Source: Cognatishimia activa (GTDB lineage Bacteria; Pseudomonadota; Alphaproteobacteria; Rhodobacterales; Rhodobacteraceae). Taken from it: 64,000 nt of DNA. Position numbers and translations under genes: made by a program. The notes under the pieces were generated by a model that was given only the letters and a program-made list of their open reading frames with translations, was not told the origin of the DNA and ran no database searches. The DNA lies in NCBI RefSeq assembly GCF_017798205.1, contig NZ_CP060010.1:682001-746000 (forward strand), read 5' to 3'. This document shows, piece by piece, positions 1-7,174 of this stretch (the first letter of the stretch is position 1; every line of letters begins with the position of its first letter).

Positions 1-1487
1 TCACCGGCGAGGCCTGGTCTGCTGAGGGCGCCAAGGTCGGCTACCTGCCGCAGGAGCCTCAGCTCGACGAAAGCCTTTCCGTGCGCGAAAACGTCATGCT
101 GGGCGTCGCCGAGAAAAAGGCCAAAGTGGATCGCTTTAACGCCATCGCCATGGAGATCGCCGAGAACTACACCGACGAGCTCATGGAAGAGATGACCGAG
201 CTGCAAGACGGCATCGACGCGGAGAACCTCTGGGATCTGGACAGCCAGATCGACGTCGCGATGGAGGCCCTGCGCTGCCCGCCCGACGACGCCAATATCG
301 CCGATCTGTCTGGCGGTGAAAAACGCCGCGTGGCGCTCTGCAAACTGCTGCTCGAAGCGCCGGATATGCTGCTACTCGACGAACCGACCAACCACCTGGA
401 TGCGGAAACCATCGCCTGGCTGCAACAGCACCTGATCGACTACAAGGGCACCATCCTCTGCGTCACCCACGACCGTTATTTCCTGGATGACATCACCGGC
501 TGGATCCTGGAACTCGACCGCGGCCGTGGCATTCCTTACGAGGGCAACTATTCCAGCTGGCTTGAGCAAAAAGCCAAACGTCTCGCGCAAGAAGCGCGCG
601 AAGATAAGGCCAAGCAGAAAACGCTGGAACGCGAACTCGAATGGATGCAGCAGGGCCAAAAAGCGCGTCAGGCGAAGTCCAAGGCCCGGATCGCGGCCTA
701 TAACGACCTCGCCAGCCAGTCCGAGCGCGAAAAGATCACCCGCGCCCAGATCGTCATCCCGAACGGCCCACGCCTCGGCTCTAAAGTGATCGAGGTCGAA
801 GGCCTGTCCAAGCACTACGGCGACAAGCAACTGATCGAAAACCTCGAATTCAGCCTGCCGCCCGGCGGCATCGTCGGCGTCATCGGTCCCAACGGCGCCG
901 GCAAATCGACGCTATTCAAAATGCTGACCGGTCAAGAACAGCCCGACAGCGGCGCGGTCACCTATGGCGACACGGTGCAGCTCTCTTACGTGGACCAAAG
1001 CCGCGATGACCTGAACGATGGCGACACCGTCTGGGAAGCGATTTCCGGTGGGGCCGAGATCATTGAACTCGGCGACGCGCAGGTCAACTCCCGCGCCTAT
1101 TGCTCGTCCTTCAACTTCAAAGGCGGAGACCAGCAGAAGAAGCTCAACCTCCTCTCAGGCGGTGAACGCAACCGCGTCCACATGGCGCGTCTGTTGAAAG
1201 AGGGCGGCAACGTTCTGTTGCTCGACGAACCGACCAACGATCTGGACGTCGAGACCCTGCGGGCTTTGGAAGACGCGCTTGTCGATTTCGCCGGCTGCGC
1301 GGTGGTGATCTCGCACGACCGTTTCTTCCTCGACCGGATCTGCACGCATATTTTGGCCTTTGAGGGCGACGCGCATGTGGAGTGGTTTGAGGGCAACTTT
1401 GAGGACTACGAAGAAGACAAGAAGCGGCGTTTGGGACCGGATGCACTGGAGCCAAAACGGTTGAAGCATAAGAAGTTTACGCGGTAA
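1..1487 (+). CDS. ettA: Energy-dependent translational throttle protein EttA (5' truncated)
   Basis: This is the 3' part of an ABC-F ATPase that binds the ribosomal E site and tunes translation to the ATP/ADP ratio. The frame is open from base 3, so about the first 57 residues of a ~551-aa protein, including the first Walker A, lie outside the window. Visible are the first-domain signature LSGGEKRR and LLLDEPTNHLD, a charged linker rich in K/R/Q (bases ~560-740), the second Walker A GPNGAGKST, signature LSGGERNR and LLLDEPTNDLD. The codons before the first in-frame GTG at 81 already encode family sequence (VGYLPQEPQLDE), so that GTG is not the start. No transmembrane domain, as expected for ABC-F. 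Confidence 0.95.
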   Translation, partial: TGEAWSAEGAKVGYLPQEPQLDESLSVRENVMLGVAEKKAKVDRFNAIAMEIAENYTDELMEEMTELQDGIDAENLWDLDSQIDVAMEALRCPPDDANIADLSGGEKRRVALCKLLLEAPDMLLLDEPTNHLDAETIAWLQQHLIDYKGTILCVTHDRYFLDDITGWILELDRGRGIPYEGNYSSWLEQKAKRLAQEAREDKAKQKTLERELEWMQQGQKARQAKSKARIAAYNDLASQSEREKITRAQIVIPNGPRLGSKVIEVEGLSKHYGDKQLIENLEFSLPPGGIVGVIGPNGAGKSTLFKMLTGQEQPDSGAVTYGDTVQLSYVDQSRDDLNDGDTVWEAISGGAEIIELGDAQVNSRAYCSSFNFKGGDQQKKLNLLSGGERNRVHMARLLKEGGNVLLLDEPTNDLDVETLRALEDALVDFAGCAVVISHDRFFLDRICTHILAFEGDAHVEWFEGNFEDYEEDKKRRLGPDALEPKRLKHKKFTR

Positions 1488-1495
1488 TTGCACAC

Positions 1496-1568
1496 CGTAG
1501 GGTGGGTTTCCAACCCACCATCCCCGGTCACCATTACTCGGAACGGTGGGGTATAACCCCACCCTACG
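1496..1568. repeat. MITE-like inverted repeat with two nested hairpins
   Basis: The outer 11-base arms CGTAGGGTGGG (1496-1506) and CCCACCCTACG (1558-1568) are perfect complements. Inside are two further palindromes, GGTGGGTT/AACCCACC (1501-1519) and GGTGGGGT/ACCCCACC (1545-1563). The element starts 9 bases after the ettA stop. The structure resembles small non-autonomous palindromic repeats known from many bacterial genomes; it may also end ettA transcription. No other copy is visible in this window. Confidence 0.7.
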
Positions 1569-1658
1569 CTCTGCCTTGAAGCGGAGCCCGGACAGTCCGG
1601 CGGGTCGGCGCTGGCGCAGCGGCTAGACGGCCTTGTTCCGCGCTCAAAACCTTTCCAA

Positions 1659-1676
1659 ATTTGATCCCGATCAAAT
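1659..1676. promoter_or_regulatory. FNR/FnrL-type binding site
   Basis: ATTTGAT-CCCG-ATCAAAT is a perfect 18-base palindrome that contains the FNR consensus TTGATnnnnATCAA with no mismatch. Its centre (1667.5) lies about 41 bases before a plausible start near 1708, given a weak -10-like TTAGTC at 1696-1701. That is the class II activator position. The only gene downstream is the DUF465 gene at 1733. Anaerobic or low-oxygen control is inferred from the motif. Confidence 0.75.
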
Positions 1677-1732
1677 CCAACCCTGCACCAGCGCGTTAGT
1701 CTCCCCCTGAAACCACAAAACGGAGAGACATC

Positions 1733-1969
1733 ATGGGCAACACCCCGCACGAACTGGCCACAGAGTTTCCGGAACATGTCGCCAAAATCTCGGCTCTGAA
1801 ACAAACCGACGCACATTTCGCGCGGCTGGCCGAAGACTATCACGACTTGAATCGCACCGTGCATCGGGTCGAAACCAATGTGGAACCGATGGGAGACATG
1901 GAAACCATCGAACTGCGCAAGAAACGCGCCGCATTGAAAGATGAAATCTACCGGATGTTGGTGAACTAA
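1733..1969 (+). CDS. YdcH family (DUF465) small protein
   Basis: This 78-aa acidic and helical protein resembles the DUF465/YdcH family, small coiled-coil-forming proteins of unknown function that are widespread in proteobacteria. The segment HFARLAEDYHDLNRTVHRVE matches the family's central helix, and the C-terminal helix carries LRKKRAALKDEI. The start is supported by GGAGAG five bases upstream. A perfect FNR palindrome sits 57 bases before the start, so the gene is probably induced at low oxygen. It converges on a HugZ-like gene with a 6-base gap. Confidence 0.85.
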   Translation: MGNTPHELATEFPEHVAKISALKQTDAHFARLAEDYHDLNRTVHRVETNVEPMGDMETIELRKKRAALKDEIYRMLVN

Positions 1970-1975
1970 CCTCGG

Positions 1976-2440
1976 CTACCCGATTTTATAGGCCTTCCCA
2001 AACCCAGCGTTGAGAAGGCCATCCAAAACCTCAAACCGCACAAAATTGAAATCCGCGAAGTCCGCATATAGCTTCGCCTTGGGCCGCCGTTCTAAATACC
2101 ACGCGCGCAAATCCGCATACACCGCATCCTCTCGCGTCACGAACTGCGGCAGGCAATGCAACGTCAGCCTCGGATGTGTCAGGGGATCGCCCTTTTCACC
2201 CGGCTCCCCAATCAACAACGAACAGGCCCGACCGTTGCGTAAAGCCTTTGTATGTAAAGATAAATCAGAGATTAAAGTGACAGGAACCCTGTCCTTATCC
2301 ACGGAGAAGGCAACCCGCGTCACCGAGGGCGTCCCATCCTCGCGCACCACCGCCAATGCCGCATGGGTCGCGGCCGCTAGCAGCCCATTCATCACCGCAC
2401 GGGCTTCGTCATCCAACTCTCGGAAAGGGTCTTTGACCAA
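1976..2440 (-). CDS. HugZ/pyridoxamine 5'-phosphate oxidase-like protein
   Basis: The 154-aa product has the split-barrel flavin-binding fold of the PNPOx superfamily. Its N-terminal DDEARAVMNGLLAAATHAALAVV and the pattern L.SDLS.HTKAL..........GDPLTHPR are typical of HugZ-like proteins linked to heme or iron use. The start is probably the TTG at 2440, because GAGG stands eight bases before it and no better start keeps the domain intact. It lies 3 bases after the thioesterase stop, which implies co-transcription and perhaps translational coupling. Heme degradation is not demonstrated by sequence. Confidence 0.8.
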   Translation of the reverse strand: MVKDPFRELDDEARAVMNGLLAAATHAALAVVREDGTPSVTRVAFSVDKDRVPVTLISDLSLHTKALRNGRACSLLIGEPGEKGDPLTHPRLTLHCLPQFVTREDAVYADLRAWYLERRPKAKLYADFADFNFVRFEVLDGLLNAGFGKAYKIG

Positions 2441-2443
2441 GGC

Positions 2444-2836
2444 CTAACCCTCAGGCTGCGGCACAACCCGCGGCCGCCCCTCTTCGTCAATCGCTACAAA
2501 GGTAAAGACCGCTTCGGTCACTTTCTCCCGCGTGCCGATGGTGCCGCGCCGCACCCAGGCTTCGACTTCAATCGCCATCGACGTCCTGCCAACCCGCGCC
2601 AAACTTGCGTAGACACAAAGCACGTCGCCGACCTTTACGGGACGGATGAACTTCATCGCATCCACCGCAATGGTCGCAGCACGTCCCCGACTGGTTTCAC
2701 GGGACACAATCCCTGCGGCGATGTCCATCTGGCTCAGCACCCAACCGCCAAAGATATCACCGTTCACATTGACATCCGAGGGCATCGCCAATGTGCGCAA
2801 AGTAAGTTCGCCCGAAGGCTCTGATTGGTCGGTCAT
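2444..2836 (-). CDS. Acyl-CoA thioesterase, YciA-like hotdog protein
   Basis: This 130-aa single hotdog domain hydrolyses acyl-CoA thioesters in the YciA/BACH family. Diagnostic segments are MPSDVNVNGDIFGGWVLSQMD near the N-terminus (the N.NGDIFGG catalytic region) and AVDAMKFIRPVKVGDVL. The start is placed at the ATG ending at 2836, which has GAGGAAG five bases upstream; the frame stays open a further 17 codons but without family sequence. It is the first gene of a minus-strand pair with the HugZ-like gene. Confidence 0.88.
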   Translation of the reverse strand: MTDQSEPSGELTLRTLAMPSDVNVNGDIFGGWVLSQMDIAAGIVSRETSRGRAATIAVDAMKFIRPVKVGDVLCVYASLARVGRTSMAIEVEAWVRRGTIGTREKVTEAVFTFVAIDEEGRPRVVPQPEG

Positions 2837-2890
2837 GGGATCTTCCTCAATTTTTCCCAGACTACGCGCTGCGATTTCCTTGTCCACTCA

Positions 2891-2909
2891 CCCTTCGAGA
2901 AATACTCAA
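2891..2909. repeat. Degenerate copy of the AAATACTC intergenic repeat
   Basis: The stretch ending AGAAATACTCAAG shares only the core GnnAAATACTC with the fuller copies near 18091, 35572, 51097 and 60671. It lies in the divergent region between the thioesterase and the 55-aa protein. It may be a decayed copy or coincidence. Confidence 0.35.
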
Positions 2910-3103
2910 GCTTGCAATGAATTCTTAACATTTTGCCTCGCAAACTGATGTCAGACAGGCAGTTTCCTTGTCTTGCCACAGCCTTGCCCAATTTGCGCCC
3001 CATTTCAGGGTTTAATGGAATTAAGCGACTATAGCACCCGTCACTCGGGAACTTTGGCAAGCAGAATGCGGCCGGTAACGTTCAGAAGATAGAGGAGATT
3101 GCT

Positions 3104-3271
3104 ATGGCTCTCGTTATGTTTCTTTTTGGAAGCGCACTCGGCTTGACCGGTGCCGTCACCCAACTGGCCCTTGGATTTGATTTCACGGTTGCCCTGAACA
3201 CATACGCATTTCTTTCAGTCGGACTGCCGATGGTGACCCTGCTCGCCATGCGCGCAAACCGCCGCGCCTAA
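3104..3271 (+). CDS. Small hydrophobic membrane protein (55 aa)
   Basis: A 55-codon frame runs from ATG 3104 to TAA 3271. The product has two hydrophobic stretches, residues ~2-24 (starting MALVMFLFGSALGLTGAVTQ) and ~30-50 (ending VTLLAMRANRRA), separated by a short polar turn, with a basic C-terminal tail. GAGGAG sits seven bases upstream and a strong hairpin terminator follows 60 bases after the stop, so it looks like a complete single-gene unit. I do not recognise the family and assign no function. The frame was too short for automatic ORF cut-offs. Confidence 0.65.
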   Translation: MALVMFLFGSALGLTGAVTQLALGFDFTVALNTYAFLSVGLPMVTLLAMRANRRA

Positions 3272-3331
3272 GCGCCACCAGTTTCTCTAGGGCGCGTGGG
3301 GGTCGAACCTACTGACTAATCAGCGCCATTC

Positions 3332-3385
3332 ATCGCGTCCGGAGCCTCTCTTCCCTCCAAAGGCTCCGGGCGCGATTTCATTTTC
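3332..3385 (+). terminator. Rho-independent-like terminator after the 55-aa gene
   Basis: A 16-bp stem pairs 3332-3347 (ATCGCGTCCGGAGCCT) with 3361-3376, with one G-U pair, around a 13-base loop. It is followed by TTCATTTT. It supports an independent short transcript for the small gene upstream. Confidence 0.75.
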
Positions 3386-3478
3386 ACCGCTGGATTTTTA
3401 GGCACGCCTCACTCTCCCATTGACCTCACATCAAAGGCACCCTCAGATAGGGCGTGTTAAATGGGACGTGGCGCAGTC

Positions 3479-4624
3479 ATGCCGCAGGTTGATGTGATTG
3501 TTCTGGGCGCGGGCCCAGCTGGAAGTGCTGCGGCGGCCGTGGCTGCGCGCGCAGGCCTTTCGGTGGCTTTGGTGGACAAGGCCAGCTTCCCCAGGGACAA
3601 ACTTTGTGGGGGCGGTGTCACCGAGCGCAGTCGAGCCTACTTCAAAGACGCATTTGGGTACGACATCCAGTTCGACGATATCCTCAGCACCCAAGAGGTT
3701 GAATTCTGGCATGCCGGTCAGCGGCTGTCGCACATGCAGGCCGAGGCCCCGATTCACCTCGCCATGCGTCTGTCGTTTGACGATCAGATGTTTCGACATG
3801 CCCTGTCGTTGGGCGCGCTCGACTATTCGGGTCATCGGGTCACGTACATCAACGGCACTAGCCTTGAGCTCGCGGGCGGGACGTCCCTTGAAGCCAAAGT
3901 TTTGATCGGCGCGGATGGGGTGAACAGCCAGGTCGCCCGCCACCTCTTTGGCGCCGCCTTCGATCACGACCAGATCGGTTTCGCCCTCGAAGTTGAAGCC
4001 CCCAAAGAAGACGACAGCGCCGCGCTTCGGATTGATTTCAACGCCGCCGATTGGGGCTATGGCTGGCGTTTCCCCAAGCAAGAAAACGTCACCGTCGGCG
4101 TCGGCGGTCTCACCTCGCATAACCCCGACATGAAGGCGCGGATGCAGAGCTATACGGATCTGCTCAACCTAAACAGCATACCTAAACTCAAAGGCCATTT
4201 CCTGCCCTTTGGCCACTTCAAAACACAGCCCGGCCGCGGCGCAACGCTCTTGGCGGGGGACGCTGCAGGGCTCGTCGACCCGATCACGGGCGAAGGCATC
4301 GCCTATGCGATCAAGTCGGGCCATTTGGCCGCTGAGGCCGTAATCGAAGCCCTCAAGGCGAACACCCCAGACCGTGCCTTCGCGATCTATCTGCGCAAGC
4401 TGAAGCCGATCCACCGCAACCTTCGCATTGCGCGAACGCTGCGCAAGCTTGTGTTTTCCGGACGCTTCAAGGATGCCTTTTTCCAGAAGATGGCCCAGTC
4501 GGGCCGCTTGCGACACGAATATCTGAACGTCCTGGCCGGCAAACAGGAATACCCTGCCCTCTTGCTCAAATCCGGCCTCAGTTTGCCGCGTTTTGTGTTG
4601 CGTGGTCTGCGCCGTCGGTCATAG
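3479..4624 (+). CDS. Geranylgeranyl reductase-like FAD-dependent oxidoreductase
   Basis: This 381-aa flavoprotein begins with the Rossmann FAD motif VIVLGAGPAGSAAA, followed by the DK..FPRDKLCGGGVTERS segment diagnostic of the geranylgeranyl reductase family (PHBH-like fold). A second FAD motif is LLAGDAAGLVDPITGEGIAYA. Such enzymes reduce isoprenoid double bonds or oxidise small substrates; the substrate here cannot be read from sequence. No carotenoid or bacteriochlorophyll genes are nearby, so a photosynthetic role is not supported. The start is set at ATG 3479, close to the FAD motif; another ATG lies six codons upstream. Confidence 0.8.
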   Translation: MPQVDVIVLGAGPAGSAAAAVAARAGLSVALVDKASFPRDKLCGGGVTERSRAYFKDAFGYDIQFDDILSTQEVEFWHAGQRLSHMQAEAPIHLAMRLSFDDQMFRHALSLGALDYSGHRVTYINGTSLELAGGTSLEAKVLIGADGVNSQVARHLFGAAFDHDQIGFALEVEAPKEDDSAALRIDFNAADWGYGWRFPKQENVTVGVGGLTSHNPDMKARMQSYTDLLNLNSIPKLKGHFLPFGHFKTQPGRGATLLAGDAAGLVDPITGEGIAYAIKSGHLAAEAVIEALKANTPDRAFAIYLRKLKPIHRNLRIARTLRKLVFSGRFKDAFFQKMAQSGRLRHEYLNVLAGKQEYPALLLKSGLSLPRFVLRGLRRRS

Positions 4625-4640
4625 TGCCCCCGAGCCCTTC

Positions 4641-5813
4641 ATGACCGGACCTCTCATGCCAAACACAGACCTTGCCCCCAAAAGAGTTTGGATCGCCATC
4701 GCGGCAGCCTTTCTGGCCAATAGCATCCTCTTTGGCACATGGGCCGCTCGGCTGCCCGCGATCAAACAGAGCTTTGATCTAAGCCATGATGCTTTAGGCC
4801 TTCTGCTCTTGCTGATGGCGGCCGGGGCCATTTGCGGCTTTCCTATCGCAGGCAAACTCGCGGATCGTCACGGCGGCGCACGGATCACGCGCATCCTTTG
4901 GGCGCTTATGGTGCTGTCGATGTTGGGGCTTGCTCTGGCCCCAAGCATCTGGCTTCTGGCGCTCGCCATCATCTGCTTTGGCCTAAGCGGAGGTGGCATG
5001 GATGTGGCGATGAACGTCTGGGCGACTGAAGCCGAGGACGACACAGGCAAGATCTGGATGCCGAGCTTTCATGCCATGTGGAGCCTTGGGTCCGTTCTGG
5101 GTGCGCTCAGCGGACTGGTCGTTATCCCTTGGGGCTGGAGCCACGGCACCCATTTCGCCATTGTCGCCATGCTGGCCTTGCCCTTGGCGATCTGGGGCAT
5201 GCGCATTCCCTGGTCTTTCACCCCGCAACCCGCAGAAAAGACCCCTTTCTTGCCGATCCTTAGGGGCAAGCTCTTGCTGGTCGGCTTCTTCACGCTCTGC
5301 GCCACATTGGGCGAAGGCGCCATCGCGGATTGGAGCGCGCTTTACCTGATCGAGGTCACCGCGACCTCCGAGGCGCGCGCACCTATCGGTCTGGCTGTCT
5401 TTGCCACAGCCATGGTGGTCATGCGTCTGTCGGGTGCGATTGTCATCGGTCGCCTGGGCCCCCTGCGGGCCGCGTTTGTGAGCGCAGGCTTCGCCGGACT
5501 TGGCGCGGCCATCGTCGCCTTGGCAGGATCAGAAACCATGGCCCTAATCGGCTTTGTCGCGCTGGGGTTGGGCTATGCGCTTGCCATGCCATTGGCCATG
5601 GCACGTGCGGGTGCCTCACGGACCATGCCCAAGGCGATGGCCGTGGCCGGCGTCGCGACCTTTGCCTATGGCGGCATTTTGTTGGGGCCACCGCTGATCG
5701 GGTTTATTGCCGAGGCGACCTCGCTCCATACTGCGCTGCTGCTTTTGCTGGCATTGGGCGGTGTGATGCTGATCACAGCCCCCGCGATGAAACCGCCCAA
5801 GGGTGGCGACTAG
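4641..5813 (+). CDS. MFS transporter, YbjJ-like
   Basis: The ~390-aa product has about twelve hydrophobic segments and the MFS motif A variant GKLADRHGGAR after TM2. The sequence FGTWAARLPAIK near the N-terminus and GGGMDVAMN in TM4-5 are typical of the YbjJ-like subgroup, whose substrates are mostly unknown. The start may be ATG 4641 or 4656; neither has a clear Shine-Dalgarno site. It begins 16 bases after the flavoprotein and ends on a CTAG tetranucleotide shared with the stop of the convergent arylesterase gene. Confidence 0.82.
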   Translation: MTGPLMPNTDLAPKRVWIAIAAAFLANSILFGTWAARLPAIKQSFDLSHDALGLLLLLMAAGAICGFPIAGKLADRHGGARITRILWALMVLSMLGLALAPSIWLLALAIICFGLSGGGMDVAMNVWATEAEDDTGKIWMPSFHAMWSLGSVLGALSGLVVIPWGWSHGTHFAIVAMLALPLAIWGMRIPWSFTPQPAEKTPFLPILRGKLLLVGFFTLCATLGEGAIADWSALYLIEVTATSEARAPIGLAVFATAMVVMRLSGAIVIGRLGPLRAAFVSAGFAGLGAAIVALAGSETMALIGFVALGLGYALAMPLAMARAGASRTMPKAMAVAGVATFAYGGILLGPPLIGFIAEATSLHTALLLLLALGGVMLITAPAMKPPKGGD

Positions 5814-6472
5814 TCTTCAACCCGCGCGATCAGCTCAAGAACATGCGGGCCAAGAGCCTCAACGATCAGGCTGACGCCTTCTCTGTTCGGATGAATTCCA
5901 TCGGCTTGCATGAGGGCCCCAAGCTGGGCGGGGTACTCAGAAGGTAGGCCCGCAAAATAACTCTCCGCCAACAGCGCGTCGTTGGCCTCTGCCACCTCGC
6001 CATAAAGAGCATCGAAAGCGGCCTTGTAGTCAGGCCCGTAGTTGCCCGGCGCCTGCATGCCCGTCAAAAGCACCTCGACCCCCTGTGCTTTGGCGGTCTC
6101 AACGATGCCTGCGATATTGGCCTTGCTCGCCGCAGGATCGAGGCCACGCAGGAAATCATTGCCGCCAAGCGTCACGATCATTGCATCCACCTCAGGCGTC
6201 AGAGTCCAGGCCACGCGGGACAAGCCTCCCATGGTGGTGTCGCCCGACACGCCGCCATTGATCACGGTTACGTCCTGACCCTGCGCCGTCAGCCAGGCCT
6301 GCATCTGCGGCACAAAGCCATCGCCCTGCGGCAGACCAAAGCCATGGATCAGACTGTCTCCAAAGGCGACAATCGTGGTCTCGGCCGTAGAAACTGAACC
6401 GATCAGTCCAAAAACCAGCGCCAGCGCCTTGCTTCGCCACGTGCTGATCCCATATTGCGATGCAATACTCAT
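5810..6472 (-). CDS. tesA: Arylesterase / SGNH-family lysophospholipase (TesA-like)
   Basis: The 220-aa secreted hydrolase has a signal peptide (STWRSKALALVFGLIGSVSTA) and the SGNH blocks: GDSLIHGFGL (nucleophile Ser), GGVSGDTT, LGGNDFLRG and DGIHPN (Asp-His). TesA-type enzymes cleave acyl thioesters, lysophospholipids and arylesters in the periplasm. The start at 6472 has AGGAGGG upstream; the frame runs open far beyond it, but only as shadow of the ABC gene. It is divergent from a YbbA/YbbP-type ABC system, the same order as tesA-ybbA-ybbP in E. coli, with 15 bases between the two start codons. Confidence 0.9.
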   Translation of the reverse strand: MSIASQYGISTWRSKALALVFGLIGSVSTAETTIVAFGDSLIHGFGLPQGDGFVPQMQAWLTAQGQDVTVINGGVSGDTTMGGLSRVAWTLTPEVDAMIVTLGGNDFLRGLDPAASKANIAGIVETAKAQGVEVLLTGMQAPGNYGPDYKAAFDALYGEVAEANDALLAESYFAGLPSEYPAQLGALMQADGIHPNREGVSLIVEALGPHVLELIARVED

Positions 6473-6487
6473 AGACAGGCCCTCCTT

Positions 6488-7174
6488 ATGACCTCGGTTC
6501 TCTCTCTCAAAGATGTGCGTTTGGCGCTGGAAAGCAACGCCGGATTGGTGGAAATCTTGCATGGCATCACATTGGATGTCGCGGCGGGGGAAACTTTGGG
6601 GCTGATCGGGCCTTCGGGATCGGGCAAATCCTCGTTGTTGATGCTGATGGGCGGGCTTGAGCGCGCGAGCTCCGGGACAATCACTGCCTTGGGTCAGGAT
6701 CTGACCCATATGAACGAAGACGGGCTGGCGCGATTTCGGCGCGAAAACATGGGCGTGGTGTTTCAGAGCTTTCACCTGATCCCGACCATGACAGCGCTTG
6801 AGAACGTCGCGACCCCGCTTGAGCTGGCAGGGCATTCTGATGCCTTTGACCGCGCGGCGGAGGAACTTGAGGCCGTCGGTCTTGGGCATCGTGCCGATCA
6901 CTACCCCTCGCAAATGTCTGGCGGTGAACAGCAGCGGGTCGCGCTGGCCCGCGCGGCGGCACCGCGTCCGAAGCTCTTGCTGGCGGATGAGCCGACAGGC
7001 AACCTTGACGGGGCCAATGGCGAGGCGATCATGGATCTCTTGTTCGGCCTGCGCGATCGCCATGGGGCGACCTTGGTGCTGGTGACCCACTCCCGTGCGC
7101 TGGCTGCGCGGTGTGACCGCGTGATCCGCCTGCGAGATGGCCGCGTGGATACCGCACAAGAGGCCGCAGAATGA
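6488..7174 (+). CDS. ABC transporter ATP-binding protein, YbbA/LolD-like
   Basis: This 228-aa ATPase carries Walker A GPSGSGKS, Q-loop VFQSFHLIPTMTALENV, signature MSGGEQQRVA, Walker B LLLADEPTGNLD and the switch His in VTHS. It belongs to the MacB/LolD/YbbA group that powers extracytoplasmic lipid or lipoprotein handling. The ATG at 6488 sits just 15 bases from the divergent tesA start, so its promoter must lie within tesA. It overlaps the permease gene by 4 bases (ATGA), so the two are translationally coupled. Confidence 0.93.
   Translation: MTSVLSLKDVRLALESNAGLVEILHGITLDVAAGETLGLIGPSGSGKSSLLMLMGGLERASSGTITALGQDLTHMNEDGLARFRRENMGVVFQSFHLIPTMTALENVATPLELAGHSDAFDRAAEELEAVGLGHRADHYPSQMSGGEQQRVALARAAAPRPKLLLADEPTGNLDGANGEAIMDLLFGLRDRHGATLVLVTHSRALAARCDRVIRLRDGRVDTAQEAAE

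Noticed and set aside
3290-3330. A stretch with GGGGGTCGAACCT that recalls a tRNA T-arm
   Set aside because: No acceptor, D or anticodon stem can be formed around it; a terminator follows instead.
3443-4120. Minus-strand 225-codon frame opposite the flavoprotein
   Set aside because: Antisense to the FAD-binding region with no homology or ribosome-binding site.
6473-7159. N-terminal extension of the arylesterase across the ABC ATPase
   Set aside because: A signal peptide with a strong ribosome-binding site starts at 6472; the rest is antisense to Walker and signature motifs.
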